Source of the DNA: Roseibium sediminicola
GTDB taxonomy: Bacteria > Pseudomonadota > Alphaproteobacteria > Rhizobiales > Stappiaceae
DNA length: 64,000 bases
Assembly (NCBI RefSeq): GCF_023156505.1
Contig: NZ_JALNMJ010000008.1
Coordinates: 62,001 to 126,000 of the forward strand
Direction: 5' to 3'
The notes under the pieces: model-generated
Seen by the model: only the letters and a program-made list of their open reading frames with translations
Database searches by the model: none
What the model was told of the DNA's origin: nothing
Translations under genes and position numbers: made by a program
Part shown: piece after piece, positions 49,711 to 58,199 of the stretch
How positions within the stretch are numbered: position 1 is the stretch's first letter
Layout: each line of letters starts with the position of its first letter

Positions 49711-50123
49711 TGGATTGCTACGCCTCAGTTACTCTTCCGGTTGCCCCTGCATCTCTTCTTGAACTGTCCCGGGATACGACATCCCGTGAAAGGTGTCCCT
49801 TTTTGGAACGATGCAGGTCTTCATGGCCTATATCCAGCAAAGCGCGTGCCAGACAGCTGGAAACTCGGCCGTTAACCAGAGCTTTGACAAGATACTATGA
49901 GGCGAGCGCAAAAAAAAGAGCCGCACGGTTGCGGCTCTGAGTCTTTAACAGGGAGGCGTCAAACAGAGTGGACAGGAGCCACTCACATCCAGATGACTGG
50001 ATAGCTAAATTTATACTTTGGAAAGATTAATAAGAGGTAAACGAGTAAATTTTTACCTACCTCGTTTACTGTGATCAGTGCCAAATTGGCTCAAATTGCA
50101 TAAATCTCGTAACAATTTACAGG
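49711..50123. other. AT-rich intergenic region between rcdA and DUF1192 gene (413 bases)
   Basis: Contains the DUF1192 terminator (49911-49938), a hairpin GTAAACGAG (50037-50045) / CTCGTTTAC (50061-50069), and inside it GTAAATTTTTAC. Markedly richer in A+T than the rest of the window, especially 49990-50123. No gene found. The part nearest 49711 should hold the rcdA promoter. Confidence 0.55.
49911..49938 (-). terminator. Terminator of the DUF1192 gene
   Basis: Stem AGAGCCGC (49917-49924) / GCGGCTCT (49931-49938), loop ACGGTT; the minus strand continues into eight T. Confidence 0.85.
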
Positions 50124-50321
50124 TTATTTCTGGAAGAACGCATCGGCTGCATTGCGAATAGTGCCGCGTTGTTCAAGTTCCTTCTGCGTACGGTTAATTT
50201 CCGCACTCAAAGCCTCGATCCGCTCCGACAGCTCTTCCTCGGACAGGCGCGACAAATCTTCCCCTACGGTGACGGCACCGCCCGCGGATTTTCTGGGGAC
50301 ATCATCATCAAATAGGCTCAT
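50124..50321 (-). CDS. DUF1192 small protein
   Basis: 65 residues from ATG 50321 (MSLFDDDVPRK start, GGGAACGAG upstream). A disordered N-terminus is followed by a coiled-coil helix (LSEEELSERIEALSAEINRTQKELEQRG). DUF1192 genes commonly sit beside rcdA in rhizobia; function unknown. An upstream ATG (50339) is less conserved. Confidence 0.88.
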   Translation of the reverse strand: MSLFDDDVPRKSAGGAVTVGEDLSRLSEEELSERIEALSAEINRTQKELEQRGTIRNAADAFFQK

Positions 50322-50469
50322 TGTCTCGTTCCCAAGCATGTGTCAGGCAGGTCCTGAACGGCTTGCCTGTCCGGTCCGGTTTCCGGCAGATAGATAGGTG
50401 ACAGTTTACCATATGCCAGGCACAGTTCGCCTAGTCAGTCCCAAAATGAACCAAAAAGGAAGCGCCCCC

Positions 50470-51474
50470 ATGCAAAAACTGCCGGAAAGCATGACGGTTG
50501 TCGCGATTTCGGCCCCGGGCGGGCCGGACGTCCTGAAACCGGAGGTGCGGCCGATTCCCGAATTGGGACCGGGGGAGATCCTGATCCGGGTGGCGGCCGC
50601 GGGCGTGAACCGGCCGGACGTGCTTCAGCGCAAGGGGGCTTATCCGCCGCCCAAGGGCGCGTCCGACCTGCCCGGGCTCGAAGTCTCCGGCGAGGTGGTG
50701 GCGTGCGGCGAAGGCGCGGCGCGCCATCCGGTCGGCACCCGGGTCACGGCGCTGGCGCCCGGCGGAGGCTATGCCGAATTTTGCAAGGTGCCCGAGGGTC
50801 ACGCCCTGCCCATCCCGCAAGGCCTCACCATGGTCGAGGCCGCAGCCTTGCCGGAAACCTTCTTCACTGTCTGGACCAACGTTTTCGACCGGTGCGGGCT
50901 GAAGGCCGGTGAACGCTTCCTGGTGCATGGCGGCACGTCCGGGATCGGCACGACGGCGATCCAGCTGGCCAAGGCCTTCGGTGTGGAGGTGTTCACCACC
51001 GTCGGTTCGGAGAACAAGGCGGAGGCGGTCAGGAAACTCGGTGCGGATCACGCGATCAATTACCGGGAGGCGGCCTTTGAGAAAGTCATCCTGGAGATCA
51101 CCGGTGGCGAAGGTGTCGACGTGATCCTCGACATGGTCGGCGGCGACTATGTGGAACGGAACTGGAAGGCGGCGGCGGTCGAGGGGCGTATTTGCCAGAT
51201 CGCAACCTTGAACGGCATTTCCGAGAACGTGAATTTCTCCCGCCTCATGGTCAAGCGGCTGACCCATACGGGCTCCACGCTCCGGCCGCGCAGCGACGCC
51301 TTCAAGACGGCCATCGCCGACAGCCTGCGCGACAAGGTCTGGCCGCTGATCGATTCGGGCAAGGTCGGTCCGGTGATGGATTCGACTTTTCCGCTGGAGC
51401 AGGCGGCGGAGGCGCACCGGCGCATGGAAAGCTCTGGCCATATTGGCAAAATCGTCCTGACGGTGGAGGTCTGA
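50470..51474 (+). CDS. NAD(P)H-quinone oxidoreductase, PIG3/QOR family
   Basis: 334-residue zinc-free medium-chain dehydrogenase. GVNRPDVLQRKGAYPPPKGASD is the PIG3-type motif, GTSGIGTTAIQLAKAFG binds NADPH, and the protein lacks the catalytic zinc Cys/His set. It would reduce quinones by one electron. ATG 50470 is chosen because AAAGGAAG precedes it; several upstream in-frame ATGs lack a ribosome site. Divergent from the DUF1192 gene. Confidence 0.92.
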   Translation: MQKLPESMTVVAISAPGGPDVLKPEVRPIPELGPGEILIRVAAAGVNRPDVLQRKGAYPPPKGASDLPGLEVSGEVVACGEGAARHPVGTRVTALAPGGGYAEFCKVPEGHALPIPQGLTMVEAAALPETFFTVWTNVFDRCGLKAGERFLVHGGTSGIGTTAIQLAKAFGVEVFTTVGSENKAEAVRKLGADHAINYREAAFEKVILEITGGEGVDVILDMVGGDYVERNWKAAAVEGRICQIATLNGISENVNFSRLMVKRLTHTGSTLRPRSDAFKTAIADSLRDKVWPLIDSGKVGPVMDSTFPLEQAAEAHRRMESSGHIGKIVLTVEV

Positions 51475-51628
51475 TCGCGGGCTGAAACGGGGGAAACGCA
51501 AATTGTGCGTTGCCATTTGCGTTTCCCCCGGATTTCTCCTATATTCCGGCCACTTCCCAGGAAACTGACTATGGAACACCGCTTTTTCGCCCTGCCGGGC
51601 GATGGAGCAGACGAGAGGAATTTATCCG

Positions 51629-52492
51629 ATGGCGAACACGCCGCTGATGCCGAAGGCAACCGCCGTCTGGCTCGTTGACAACACCGCGCTGAGCTTCACG
51701 CAGATCGCCAGCTTCTGCAAGCTGCACCCGCTTGAGGTCAAGGCGATTGCCGATGGCGAAGCCGCGCAGGGGATCAAGGGCCTCGACCCGATCCTGACCG
51801 GCCAGCTGACCCGCGAAGAAGTCGAAAAGGCTCAGAAGGATCCGAACTATCAGCTGAAGCTGCAGGGCTCCAAGGTGGTGGTGCCGGAAACCAAACGCAA
51901 AGGTCCGCGCTACACGCCGGTGTCCCGCCGTCAGGACCGCCCGAATGCCATCCTGTGGCTGGTGCGCAACCATCCGGAACTGAAAGACGCGCAGATCATG
52001 CGCCTGGTCGGCACGACGAAGCCGACGATCGCCGCCATCCGTGACCGCACCCACTGGAATTCGGCCAACCTGACGCCGTCCGATCCGGTGACACTCGGCC
52101 TCTGCAGCCAGCTGGAACTGGACATGGAAGTCGAAAAAGGCGCCAAGAACCTGCCGCAGCCGGTCGCCGGCGCGGAAGAGACCTTGATGCCGGTCGAGGA
52201 CACGACCAGTGACGATGCGATTGCAGCCGCCTTCTCCTTCGATCCGAGCCAGCCGATCAAGCGCGAGGAAGAAGAGGAAATCGATGCAGATGCCGTCTTT
52301 GCCAACCTGGGTTCCCTGAAGTCCGCGCCTGCTGAAGAAGAGGCTGCCGATATGGATGCCGGTTCCGTCTTCGAAAGCGGCGAGAGCGAAGACGCGGCCG
52401 CTGACGCTGATGCCGGCGAAAGTGCTGATGAAGCCGATGAAGATGCGGAGACTGCCGAAACCGGCGACGCGGACGAAGAAGACACCAAATAG
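51629..52492 (+). CDS. trcR: DUF1013 protein, TrcR-type transcriptional cell-cycle regulator
   Basis: 287 residues from ATG 51629 (MANTPLMPKATAVWLVDNTA; GAGAGGAA upstream). The conserved N-terminal 180 residues hold two helix-turn-helix-like units (LSFTQIASFCKLHPLEVKAI and HPELKDAQIMRLVGTTKPTI). Caulobacter DUF1013 was reported as TrcR, which associates with RNA polymerase and affects cell-cycle promoters. The final ~85 residues are strikingly acidic and Ala/Glu/Asp-rich. Followed by a terminator, so it is a single-gene unit. Confidence 0.9.
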   Translation: MANTPLMPKATAVWLVDNTALSFTQIASFCKLHPLEVKAIADGEAAQGIKGLDPILTGQLTREEVEKAQKDPNYQLKLQGSKVVVPETKRKGPRYTPVSRRQDRPNAILWLVRNHPELKDAQIMRLVGTTKPTIAAIRDRTHWNSANLTPSDPVTLGLCSQLELDMEVEKGAKNLPQPVAGAEETLMPVEDTTSDDAIAAAFSFDPSQPIKREEEEEIDADAVFANLGSLKSAPAEEEAADMDAGSVFESGESEDAAADADAGESADEADEDAETAETGDADEEDTK

Positions 52493-52521
52493 GCCGCCCT
52501 GTCCGGGACCATGATCAAGAG

Positions 52522-52556
52522 CCGCCGGCTGGACCCAGCCGGCGGCTTTTCTGTTT
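52522..52556 (+). terminator. Terminator of trcR
   Basis: Stem GCCGCCGGCTGG (52522-52533) / CCAGCCGGCGGC with a 3-base loop, then TTTTCTGTTT. Confidence 0.88.
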
Positions 52557-52685
52557 CCAGCGCGTCTCGGTCAAATGACCCTCATTGCTCGGAAGGCGTT
52601 CTGGTGGGCGTACCGGATCGAGGTGAAAACGCGTTGCCACGTCTTTGAACCCGGCATAGTCTTCCAGACTTTCTGGGAGAACATC

Positions 52686-53642
52686 ATGTCAAACAGTCTT
52701 TTGAAGCTGGGCTTTGCCCTGGCGCTTGCCCTGGGTATCACACAGGTGCAGGCCGAAACGCGCATCACCTATAAATCCGCGAAATCCGCATCGTCCTATT
52801 ACCAGATGGGCGTTCAGATCGCTGAGGCCGTAAAGGCCGGCAGCAATGGCGAGATGATCGTCACCGTCGAAGAGAGCCAGGGGTCCGTCCAGAACGTCAT
52901 GGAAGCGCGCGCGCGTGGGGGTGACTATGTGTTCACGACGCCGCCGGTGCTCGTGTCCCTGGCCCAGGGCGGCAAGGCGATGTTCGAAGGCAAGGGCGAT
53001 CCCAAGTTCGACGAGATCCGCGCCCTGTTTCCGATCCCGTCGCTGACCATGCATTTTGTCATGTCGGCGGATAGCGGCGTCACGGACTTCGCCGGTCTGG
53101 AAGGCAAGACGATCCTGCTTGGCAAGGGCTCGTTCGGGGCCAATGAAGGCGAGAAATACCTCAAGCTGTTTGGGCTCGAAGGCAAGGTGAACCTGGCCGA
53201 AGTGGAACTTTCCAACGCCGTCGCGGCTTTGAAGAACGGCCAGATCGACGGCTTCGTAACTGCCGGTTCCTGGCCGGCGCCCAACGTGATCGAGGCGGCC
53301 GCCTCGACCGGCGTCAATGTTCTGTCGCTTTCCGACGATCAGATCGCCGAGACCAAGCGCACCAAGCTGGTCATTCCGGCCGGTACCTATTCGGGCCAGG
53401 AAGCGGATATCGTCACCACGTCTCTGCCGGTCGCGGCCTTCACGACCACCGCCATGGATGACGATACGGCCTATGCGCTGACCAAGACCTTCTGGGAAGA
53501 AAAGGCCAAGATGGGTGAGGAAGCCCCCTGGTGGAACGGGGTTGACCAGGGCCTGATGGCCAACATCACCGGCAAGATCCATCCCGGCGCAGTGCGCTAC
53601 TACGAAGAAGCCGGCATTCCTCTGACGGACGCCCAGAAGTAA
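52686..53642 (+). CDS. TAXI-family TRAP transporter solute-binding protein
   Basis: 318 residues. Signal peptide 1-23 (LKLGFALALALGITQVQA). The mature domain starts with ITYKSAKSASSYYQMGVQIAE, and KTILLGKGSFGANEG and DGFVTAGSWPAP are typical of TAXI (NMT1/THI5-like) receptors. It delivers substrate to the fused permease that follows after 125 bases. The ligand is unknown; TAXI systems take glutamate, 2-oxoglutarate and other anions. ATG 52686 with GGGAGAA upstream. Confidence 0.92.
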   Translation: MSNSLLKLGFALALALGITQVQAETRITYKSAKSASSYYQMGVQIAEAVKAGSNGEMIVTVEESQGSVQNVMEARARGGDYVFTTPPVLVSLAQGGKAMFEGKGDPKFDEIRALFPIPSLTMHFVMSADSGVTDFAGLEGKTILLGKGSFGANEGEKYLKLFGLEGKVNLAEVELSNAVAALKNGQIDGFVTAGSWPAPNVIEAAASTGVNVLSLSDDQIAETKRTKLVIPAGTYSGQEADIVTTSLPVAAFTTTAMDDDTAYALTKTFWEEKAKMGEEAPWWNGVDQGLMANITGKIHPGAVRYYEEAGIPLTDAQK

Positions 53643-53662
53643 GCTTCTTTTCCATCGTCTGC

Positions 53663-53705
53663 GGCGCGCGGCTTTCCGAATCTGACCGGACCGCGCGCCG
53701 GATTT
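53663..53705 (+). terminator. Intercistronic hairpin between TRAP receptor and permease genes
   Basis: Stem CGGCGCGCGG (53663-53672) / CCGCGCGCCG (53692-53701), then GATTTT. Without a T-run it is more likely a stabilising or partial-termination hairpin, keeping receptor mRNA above permease mRNA. Confidence 0.6.
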
Positions 53706-53767
53706 TGCGCAGGACCGGTTCGAGACCGGCGGCGCCCACCGCTCCTCTTTGAAAAACGCAAAACATC

Positions 53768-55561
53768 ATGATTCGCGGCGAACCAGCCTCTACTCCGCTC
53801 TGGCGCACGGCGATGCTTGTGTCGGCCATTGTGCTCGTTGTCTTCCATCTCGGGCTGATCTTTTCCGGTCTCGTACCCAATCTGGTTAGCCGTCCTGTAC
53901 ATCTGGCACTGGCGTTGCCCTGGATCTTTCTGTTTGCCGGCGGCCCTGTTGTTCAGCGCATCACTGGCGCCCTTTTTTGTGCCGCCGGGGTTGCTGCCTG
54001 CTTCTGGGTCGCGCTCAACCAGTCGATGCTGTCGGACCAATACGGGTTCCTGGAAGGGGACCTGCAGCTGGTCATCGCCATCGTTCTTCTGATCACGGTG
54101 CTGGAAGGCGCGCGCCGCGCCATTGGCTGGCCACTGCCCATCGTTGCCGCCCTGGCACTGGCCTACGGCCTCTTTGGTCAGCATATTCCGGGTGAATTCG
54201 GCCATTCGGGCACGCCGACTGCCAGTTTCCTCGGCACGCTCACGATTGCCGAAGGCGGCATCTGGGGCAGTCTGACCGGCGTGTCGGTCAATGTGGTCGC
54301 GATCTTCGTGATCTTCGGCGCCGTGCTGAATGCCGGCGAAGCCGGTCAGGGCTTCATGAATGTCGCCGCTGCCGCTGCCGGGCGCCTGAAGGGTGGGGCG
54401 GCAAAGGTCTCGGTGCTGTCCTCCGCCCTGTTCGGCTCCATCTCCGGCTCCGCCTCCGCCAATGTCGCCTCTACAGGCGCGATCACCCTGCCGGCGATGA
54501 CGAAGCTCGGTTATCCGAAGCGGCTTGCCGGCGCGGTCGAGGCGGTGGCCTCGTCCGGCGGCCAGATCATGCCGCCGCTGATGGGGGCGGGTGCCTTTGT
54601 CATGGTCGAACTCACAAGGGTGCCCTACACCCAGATCATGGCGGCGGCCCTGCTGCCGGCCGTGCTCTATTTCTTTGCCGTCTGGGTCGGCATCAATGCC
54701 TATGCACGCCGGTTCGATCTCGCCGCGATCGACCAGGGCGATCAGCCGTCGCTCAAGCAGGTTCTGATCACTTCGGCGTTTTTCATGGTGCCGTTCCTGG
54801 TGCTGCTACATGGCATGTTTGTCGTGCGTTACACGCCGCAATACGCGGCCTGCCTTGCGATTCTCGCGGGCTTCGTGCTGCTGTTCTTCAACGCCAGCGG
54901 CACGTTCGATGCAGGGCAAATCCTGCGCCGGATGGAAAGCGCCGTTCTGACGGCGGCGCGCCAGGTTTCCGTGATCGCCGCGATCATCGTCTGCGCCTCG
55001 ATCATTATCGGCGTCCTTGCCATCACCGGGCTCGGGGTCAAGATCACCTCGCTCATCCTGTCCGGTTCCGGCGGCTATCTGTGGCCGTCCCTGTTCCTGA
55101 CAGCGCTGGCCTGTCTCTTCCTCGGGATGGAAGTGCCAACGACGGCAGCCTATGTCATCTGCGTTTCGGTGGCTGGCCCAGCCCTGATCCAGCAGGGGCT
55201 GGAACCGCTACAGGCGCACCTCTTCGTCTTCTGGTTCGCGCTGATCTCGACCATCACACCGCCGGTCTGTGGCGCGGTTTTCATTGCCGCGGGCATGGTC
55301 GGGGAGAACTGGCTGAAAGTGGCGATGACCGCGATGGCGCTCGGCGTGGGTCTTTATGTCATCCCGCTGGCGATGATCGCCAATCCCGCCGTGATCGAGC
55401 TTGCCGCCACGCCGTTTGCCGCGGTCATCGCCGCCGCAAAGATCGGCGTCGGTCTGGCGCTGGTTTCCTTCGGCCTGATCGGTTTCAAGATGCCTTGGCA
55501 GAAGCTGCTCGCCACCCTGGCCGGGCTGGTGGTGATTTTTGTCGGCGGCGGCCTGCTATGA
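53768..55561 (+). CDS. TRAP transporter fused 4TM/12TM permease (TAXI type)
   Basis: 597 residues, about 15-16 membrane helices. The N-terminal four-helix (DctQ-like) portion ends near residue 130 and the large DctM-like domain follows, with SALFGSISGSASANVASTGAITLPAM and LEAVASSGGQIMPPLMGAGAFVM as the substrate/sodium-site regions and MEVPTTAAYVICVSVAGPAL in the second half. Moves the solute captured by the preceding receptor, driven by a sodium gradient. Its stop overlaps the convergent DUF1272 stop by six bases. Confidence 0.94.
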   Translation: MIRGEPASTPLWRTAMLVSAIVLVVFHLGLIFSGLVPNLVSRPVHLALALPWIFLFAGGPVVQRITGALFCAAGVAACFWVALNQSMLSDQYGFLEGDLQLVIAIVLLITVLEGARRAIGWPLPIVAALALAYGLFGQHIPGEFGHSGTPTASFLGTLTIAEGGIWGSLTGVSVNVVAIFVIFGAVLNAGEAGQGFMNVAAAAAGRLKGGAAKVSVLSSALFGSISGSASANVASTGAITLPAMTKLGYPKRLAGAVEAVASSGGQIMPPLMGAGAFVMVELTRVPYTQIMAAALLPAVLYFFAVWVGINAYARRFDLAAIDQGDQPSLKQVLITSAFFMVPFLVLLHGMFVVRYTPQYAACLAILAGFVLLFFNASGTFDAGQILRRMESAVLTAARQVSVIAAIIVCASIIIGVLAITGLGVKITSLILSGSGGYLWPSLFLTALACLFLGMEVPTTAAYVICVSVAGPALIQQGLEPLQAHLFVFWFALISTITPPVCGAVFIAAGMVGENWLKVAMTAMALGVGLYVIPLAMIANPAVIELAATPFAAVIAAAKIGVGLALVSFGLIGFKMPWQKLLATLAGLVVIFVGGGLL

Positions 55562-55819
55562 CGCTGCGTCGGTCGGCGCGGGGTGGCAGCCTTCCGGTTT
55601 GAAGATCCGTTCCGTCGACGCCGGGTGGCGCTGGAGCGCGCTGTCCGGCCGGATCGGCCGGGGCTGGAAGTTGCCGCCGCAATTGGGGCAGGTGCCTTTC
55701 AGGACATGCGTGGCACAGTCCGCGCAGAAGGTGCATTCAAAGGTGCAGATGAAGGCCTCTTCCGACTGGGGCGGCAGGTCCTTGTTGCAGCATTCGCAAT
55801 TGGGGCGCAGATCCAGCAT
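55556..55819 (-). CDS. DUF1272 zinc-ribbon-like protein
   Basis: 87 residues from ATG 55819. Cysteine pairs CECC, CTFECTFCADCA, CPNC form the DUF1272 metal-binding pattern (MLDLRPNCECCNKDLPPQSE start). Small soluble protein of unknown function. It follows the membrane protease gene on the same strand by 71 bases, and may share its transcript. Confidence 0.9.
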   Translation of the reverse strand: MLDLRPNCECCNKDLPPQSEEAFICTFECTFCADCATHVLKGTCPNCGGNFQPRPIRPDSALQRHPASTERIFKPEGCHPAPTDAAS

Positions 55820-55890
55820 GGCGTCTTCCCGTTTTGATGTGAGATTCAGGATTTGAAACCCGGCGGTGGTTCGGGTCAAGCCGCAGCCGG

Positions 55891-56580
55891 TCAGGATTGT
55901 TGCCCGCGTTTGCCAAAATGCATGTTGCTGCTGTCGCCAAGGCCGTGACGCAGGCAGAAATAGATGATGGCGAGGCTCGCCGCCAGCCACAGGCCGCCCC
56001 AGAAAATCGTCGGGCCGCCGAATTCTTCCGCCAGCATATAGGCGTCCGAGCGAATTCCGGAGCGGCGGATGGTGTCGTCGAAAATGTCGTAGGGCACATA
56101 GAGAATGCTGGAGAGGCCGATCACCCGCAGGATCAGGTCATTGACCTCGACACTGAGATAGCGCGCGGCGGCCAGCATGGCGGCGCCGGTGCCGAGGCAG
56201 AAGGCGAGGGCGAACCAGTCGCGGATATAGAGCGCCGTCACCACAAGCGTGAACGCGCCGAGACACCCGAGGATGATGCGGTCGGCCTCAGTCTTCAGCG
56301 CAAGCAACAACAGCGTTACACCGAACAGAAGCGAGCCGAGATATCCTGCGGTCAGCGTCAGGAACCGGCTGCCGCCGCGTGTAATGGCGTGACCGCCCTG
56401 ATAGGGCGACAGCGAGATCTCTACGACGGAACCACCGGTCAGGATCGCGGCCAGCGCATGGGACAATTCGTGCAGGTAAACCACCAGGATCTTGAGCGGT
56501 ACGACAATCGCCGTGTTCCAGAACAGGAACAGCACGAAGGTGATCAGGATGAGTTGCCAATGGCCCTTGAGGATCTGCAT
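55891..56580 (-). CDS. M50B-like membrane metalloprotease
   Basis: 229 residues, six or seven membrane helices. HELSH in LVVYLHELSHALAAILTGG (near residue 38) is the zinc motif of the M50B-like family, and YQGGHAITRGGSRFLTLTAGYLGS is the characteristic second segment. A catalytic Asp is plausible in the C-terminal LSSILYVPYDIFDDTI region. Substrate unknown; family members are linked to membrane-protein cleavage. ATG 56580 with a weak ribosome site. Confidence 0.87.
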   Translation of the reverse strand: MQILKGHWQLILITFVLFLFWNTAIVVPLKILVVYLHELSHALAAILTGGSVVEISLSPYQGGHAITRGGSRFLTLTAGYLGSLLFGVTLLLLALKTEADRIILGCLGAFTLVVTALYIRDWFALAFCLGTGAAMLAAARYLSVEVNDLILRVIGLSSILYVPYDIFDDTIRRSGIRSDAYMLAEEFGGPTIFWGGLWLAASLAIIYFCLRHGLGDSSNMHFGKRGQQS

Positions 56581-56622
56581 GGCATGACAGGGCCCTGCCG
56601 GGAAGGCAAAGTCAAGCGGCGG

Positions 56623-57483
56623 TCAGACTGCGGCGGTCTCGGAACGTGCGATCTTGACCAGCCAATCTGCGAAGGCCTTCGCCTCTGCCTCTTCGCCATT
56701 GATTGAGAGAAAATAGCCTTCCTTGGCGTCGATCATGAGCGGCTCGACAGGTTCAACCAGACCATGTTGCAACGGCTGGCGAGACAGGAGTTCGTTGACG
56801 AGGCAGGCGCCATTGCCGCGCACAGCCAGGTCCAGGGCCGCGCCGTAGCTGTCGACATAGATCGACGGCGTCAGCTGGGGCAGGCCCGCCGCCTTGCTCC
56901 AGGTGGACCAACCACCGGAGATGCCGACGGCCTCGATCAGCGGCAGGTCTTCGGCGCGTGTTGGCCCGTCCTTGGGTTTGAGCGCGATCAGCTTGTTGGA
57001 ACCCAGGAGAACGGCCTTCGGGCCCGCCTGTTTCTTCGAACCGAAACGGATCTCGACATCGGCGATGGTGCGGCTGAACTCGTCGGGCCAGATGGCGCTG
57101 ATGAAGCGGAGCGCAATGTCCGGATGGGCTTTTCGGAACGCGGGCAAGGCCGGGGAGATGACCCATTGCAGCACGCTGATCGAAACCGACACGGTCAGCA
57201 GTTTCGACGGCTGGTCGGGAAAGAAAGCCCCTGTGGCGGCCGCGAGCGTGTCCAGCGCGGAATCCACCTGAGGCAGCAGGCGCCGTCCGTGATCGGTCAG
57301 GGCAAGCCCGCGCGGTTTGCGCTCGAAGAGGGGCACACCCAAACGCACCTCAAGCGATTTGATCTGCTGGCTGACGGCGGACTGGGTCATTCCGATTTCT
57401 TCAGCCGCAGCGGTGAAGCTCAGGTGTCTGGCAGCGGCTTCGAAGGCCCTGAACCAGTTCAGCGGCGGCAGCTTTTGAGTCAT
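56623..57483 (-). CDS. LysR-family transcriptional regulator (GcvA-like)
   Basis: 286 residues from ATG 57483; ATG 57498 also in frame. Winged HTH at residues 20-55 (FTAAAEEIGMTQSAVSQQI), then the effector-binding domain (~90-285). The GcvA-type N-terminus PPLNWFRAFEAAARHLSF is clear. Divergent from the DUF1185/monooxygenase operon with 116 bases between starts (57483 and 57600), so it probably controls it and itself; two dyads lie there. The effector is unknown. Confidence 0.92.
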   Translation of the reverse strand: MTQKLPPLNWFRAFEAAARHLSFTAAAEEIGMTQSAVSQQIKSLEVRLGVPLFERKPRGLALTDHGRRLLPQVDSALDTLAAATGAFFPDQPSKLLTVSVSISVLQWVISPALPAFRKAHPDIALRFISAIWPDEFSRTIADVEIRFGSKKQAGPKAVLLGSNKLIALKPKDGPTRAEDLPLIEAVGISGGWSTWSKAAGLPQLTPSIYVDSYGAALDLAVRGNGACLVNELLSRQPLQHGLVEPVEPLMIDAKEGYFLSINGEEAEAKAFADWLVKIARSETAAV

Positions 57484-57502
57484 CTGCAATCTACCCATAA
57501 GT

Positions 57503-57545
57503 TTGACTAATGTCAGAGGGTCAAAATCATTCGTTTGTGCACAAA
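57503..57545. promoter_or_regulatory. Candidate LysR operator region with two dyads and a promoter
   Basis: TGACTAATGTCA (57504-57515, inverted TGAC/GTCA) and the perfect palindrome TTTGTGCACAAA (57534-57545). A weak sigma-70-like pair TTGACT (57503-57508), 17 bases, ATCATT (57526-57531) points rightward. They lie between divergent LysR and the DUF1185 operon. Confidence 0.5.
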
Positions 57546-57599
57546 GTCAAGCCGCCGGATAGTTCCACCAGGATTAAGGGCGCGCGAACGGAGACAGGC

Positions 57600-58199
57600 A
57601 TGCAGCCGGACATCAGAAAGATCGTCACCTATGAGGAAGAAACCCTGATCGAGGGCTTCCGAAAGGCCAAGGTCCCGTGGCGCATGTTTGCGGTGGCCGC
57701 GATCGTTCGTAATCCCTGGGCGGGCCGGTTTGTCGAGGATCTGACGCCCGAGATCGCAGCCTATGGACCGGAGCTTGGCGCGCTGCTGACCGAGCGGATG
57801 ATCCGGCTGGGCGGCAGCGGCGATGCCATCGAGGCCTATGGCAAGGCGGCTGTGGTCGGGCTGGACGGAGAGATCGAGCATGCTTCCGCGCTGATCCACA
57901 CGCTCCGGTTCGGCAACCACTACCGCGAGGCCGTCGGAGCCAAGTCCTATCTTGCCTTCACCAACACCCGCGGCGGCGCAAATGCACCGATCATGGTGCC
58001 GCTGATGGACAAGAACGATGCCGGGCGGCGATCCCACTACCTGACGATCCAGTTTGCGATCCCCGACGCACCGCGGGCAGACGAGATTGCCGTCGTGCTT
58101 GGCGGGGCGACCTCCGGCCGGCCGTTCCACCGTATCGGCGACCGCTACCAGGATCTGAAAGAGATGGGCCATGACCTGGACAACCCGGCCGCGGTCTGA
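57600..58199 (+). CDS. DUF1185 'amino acid synthesis' family protein
   Basis: 199 residues from ATG 57600, which gives the normal family length (in-frame sequence upstream is not conserved). Motifs RKIVTYEEETLIEGF, RNPWAGRFVEDL, AYGKAAVVGLDGEIEHASAL, GGANAPIMVPLMDKNDAGRR, YLTIQFAIPDAPRADEI and GRPFHRIGDRYQDLKEMG are the DUF1185 (AA_synth) pattern. Its name comes from old annotation; no reaction is proven. It heads an operon with hydrolase, flavin reductase, monooxygenase and aldehyde dehydrogenase, and overlaps the hydrolase gene by 29 bases. Confidence 0.9.
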   Translation: MQPDIRKIVTYEEETLIEGFRKAKVPWRMFAVAAIVRNPWAGRFVEDLTPEIAAYGPELGALLTERMIRLGGSGDAIEAYGKAAVVGLDGEIEHASALIHTLRFGNHYREAVGAKSYLAFTNTRGGANAPIMVPLMDKNDAGRRSHYLTIQFAIPDAPRADEIAVVLGGATSGRPFHRIGDRYQDLKEMGHDLDNPAAV

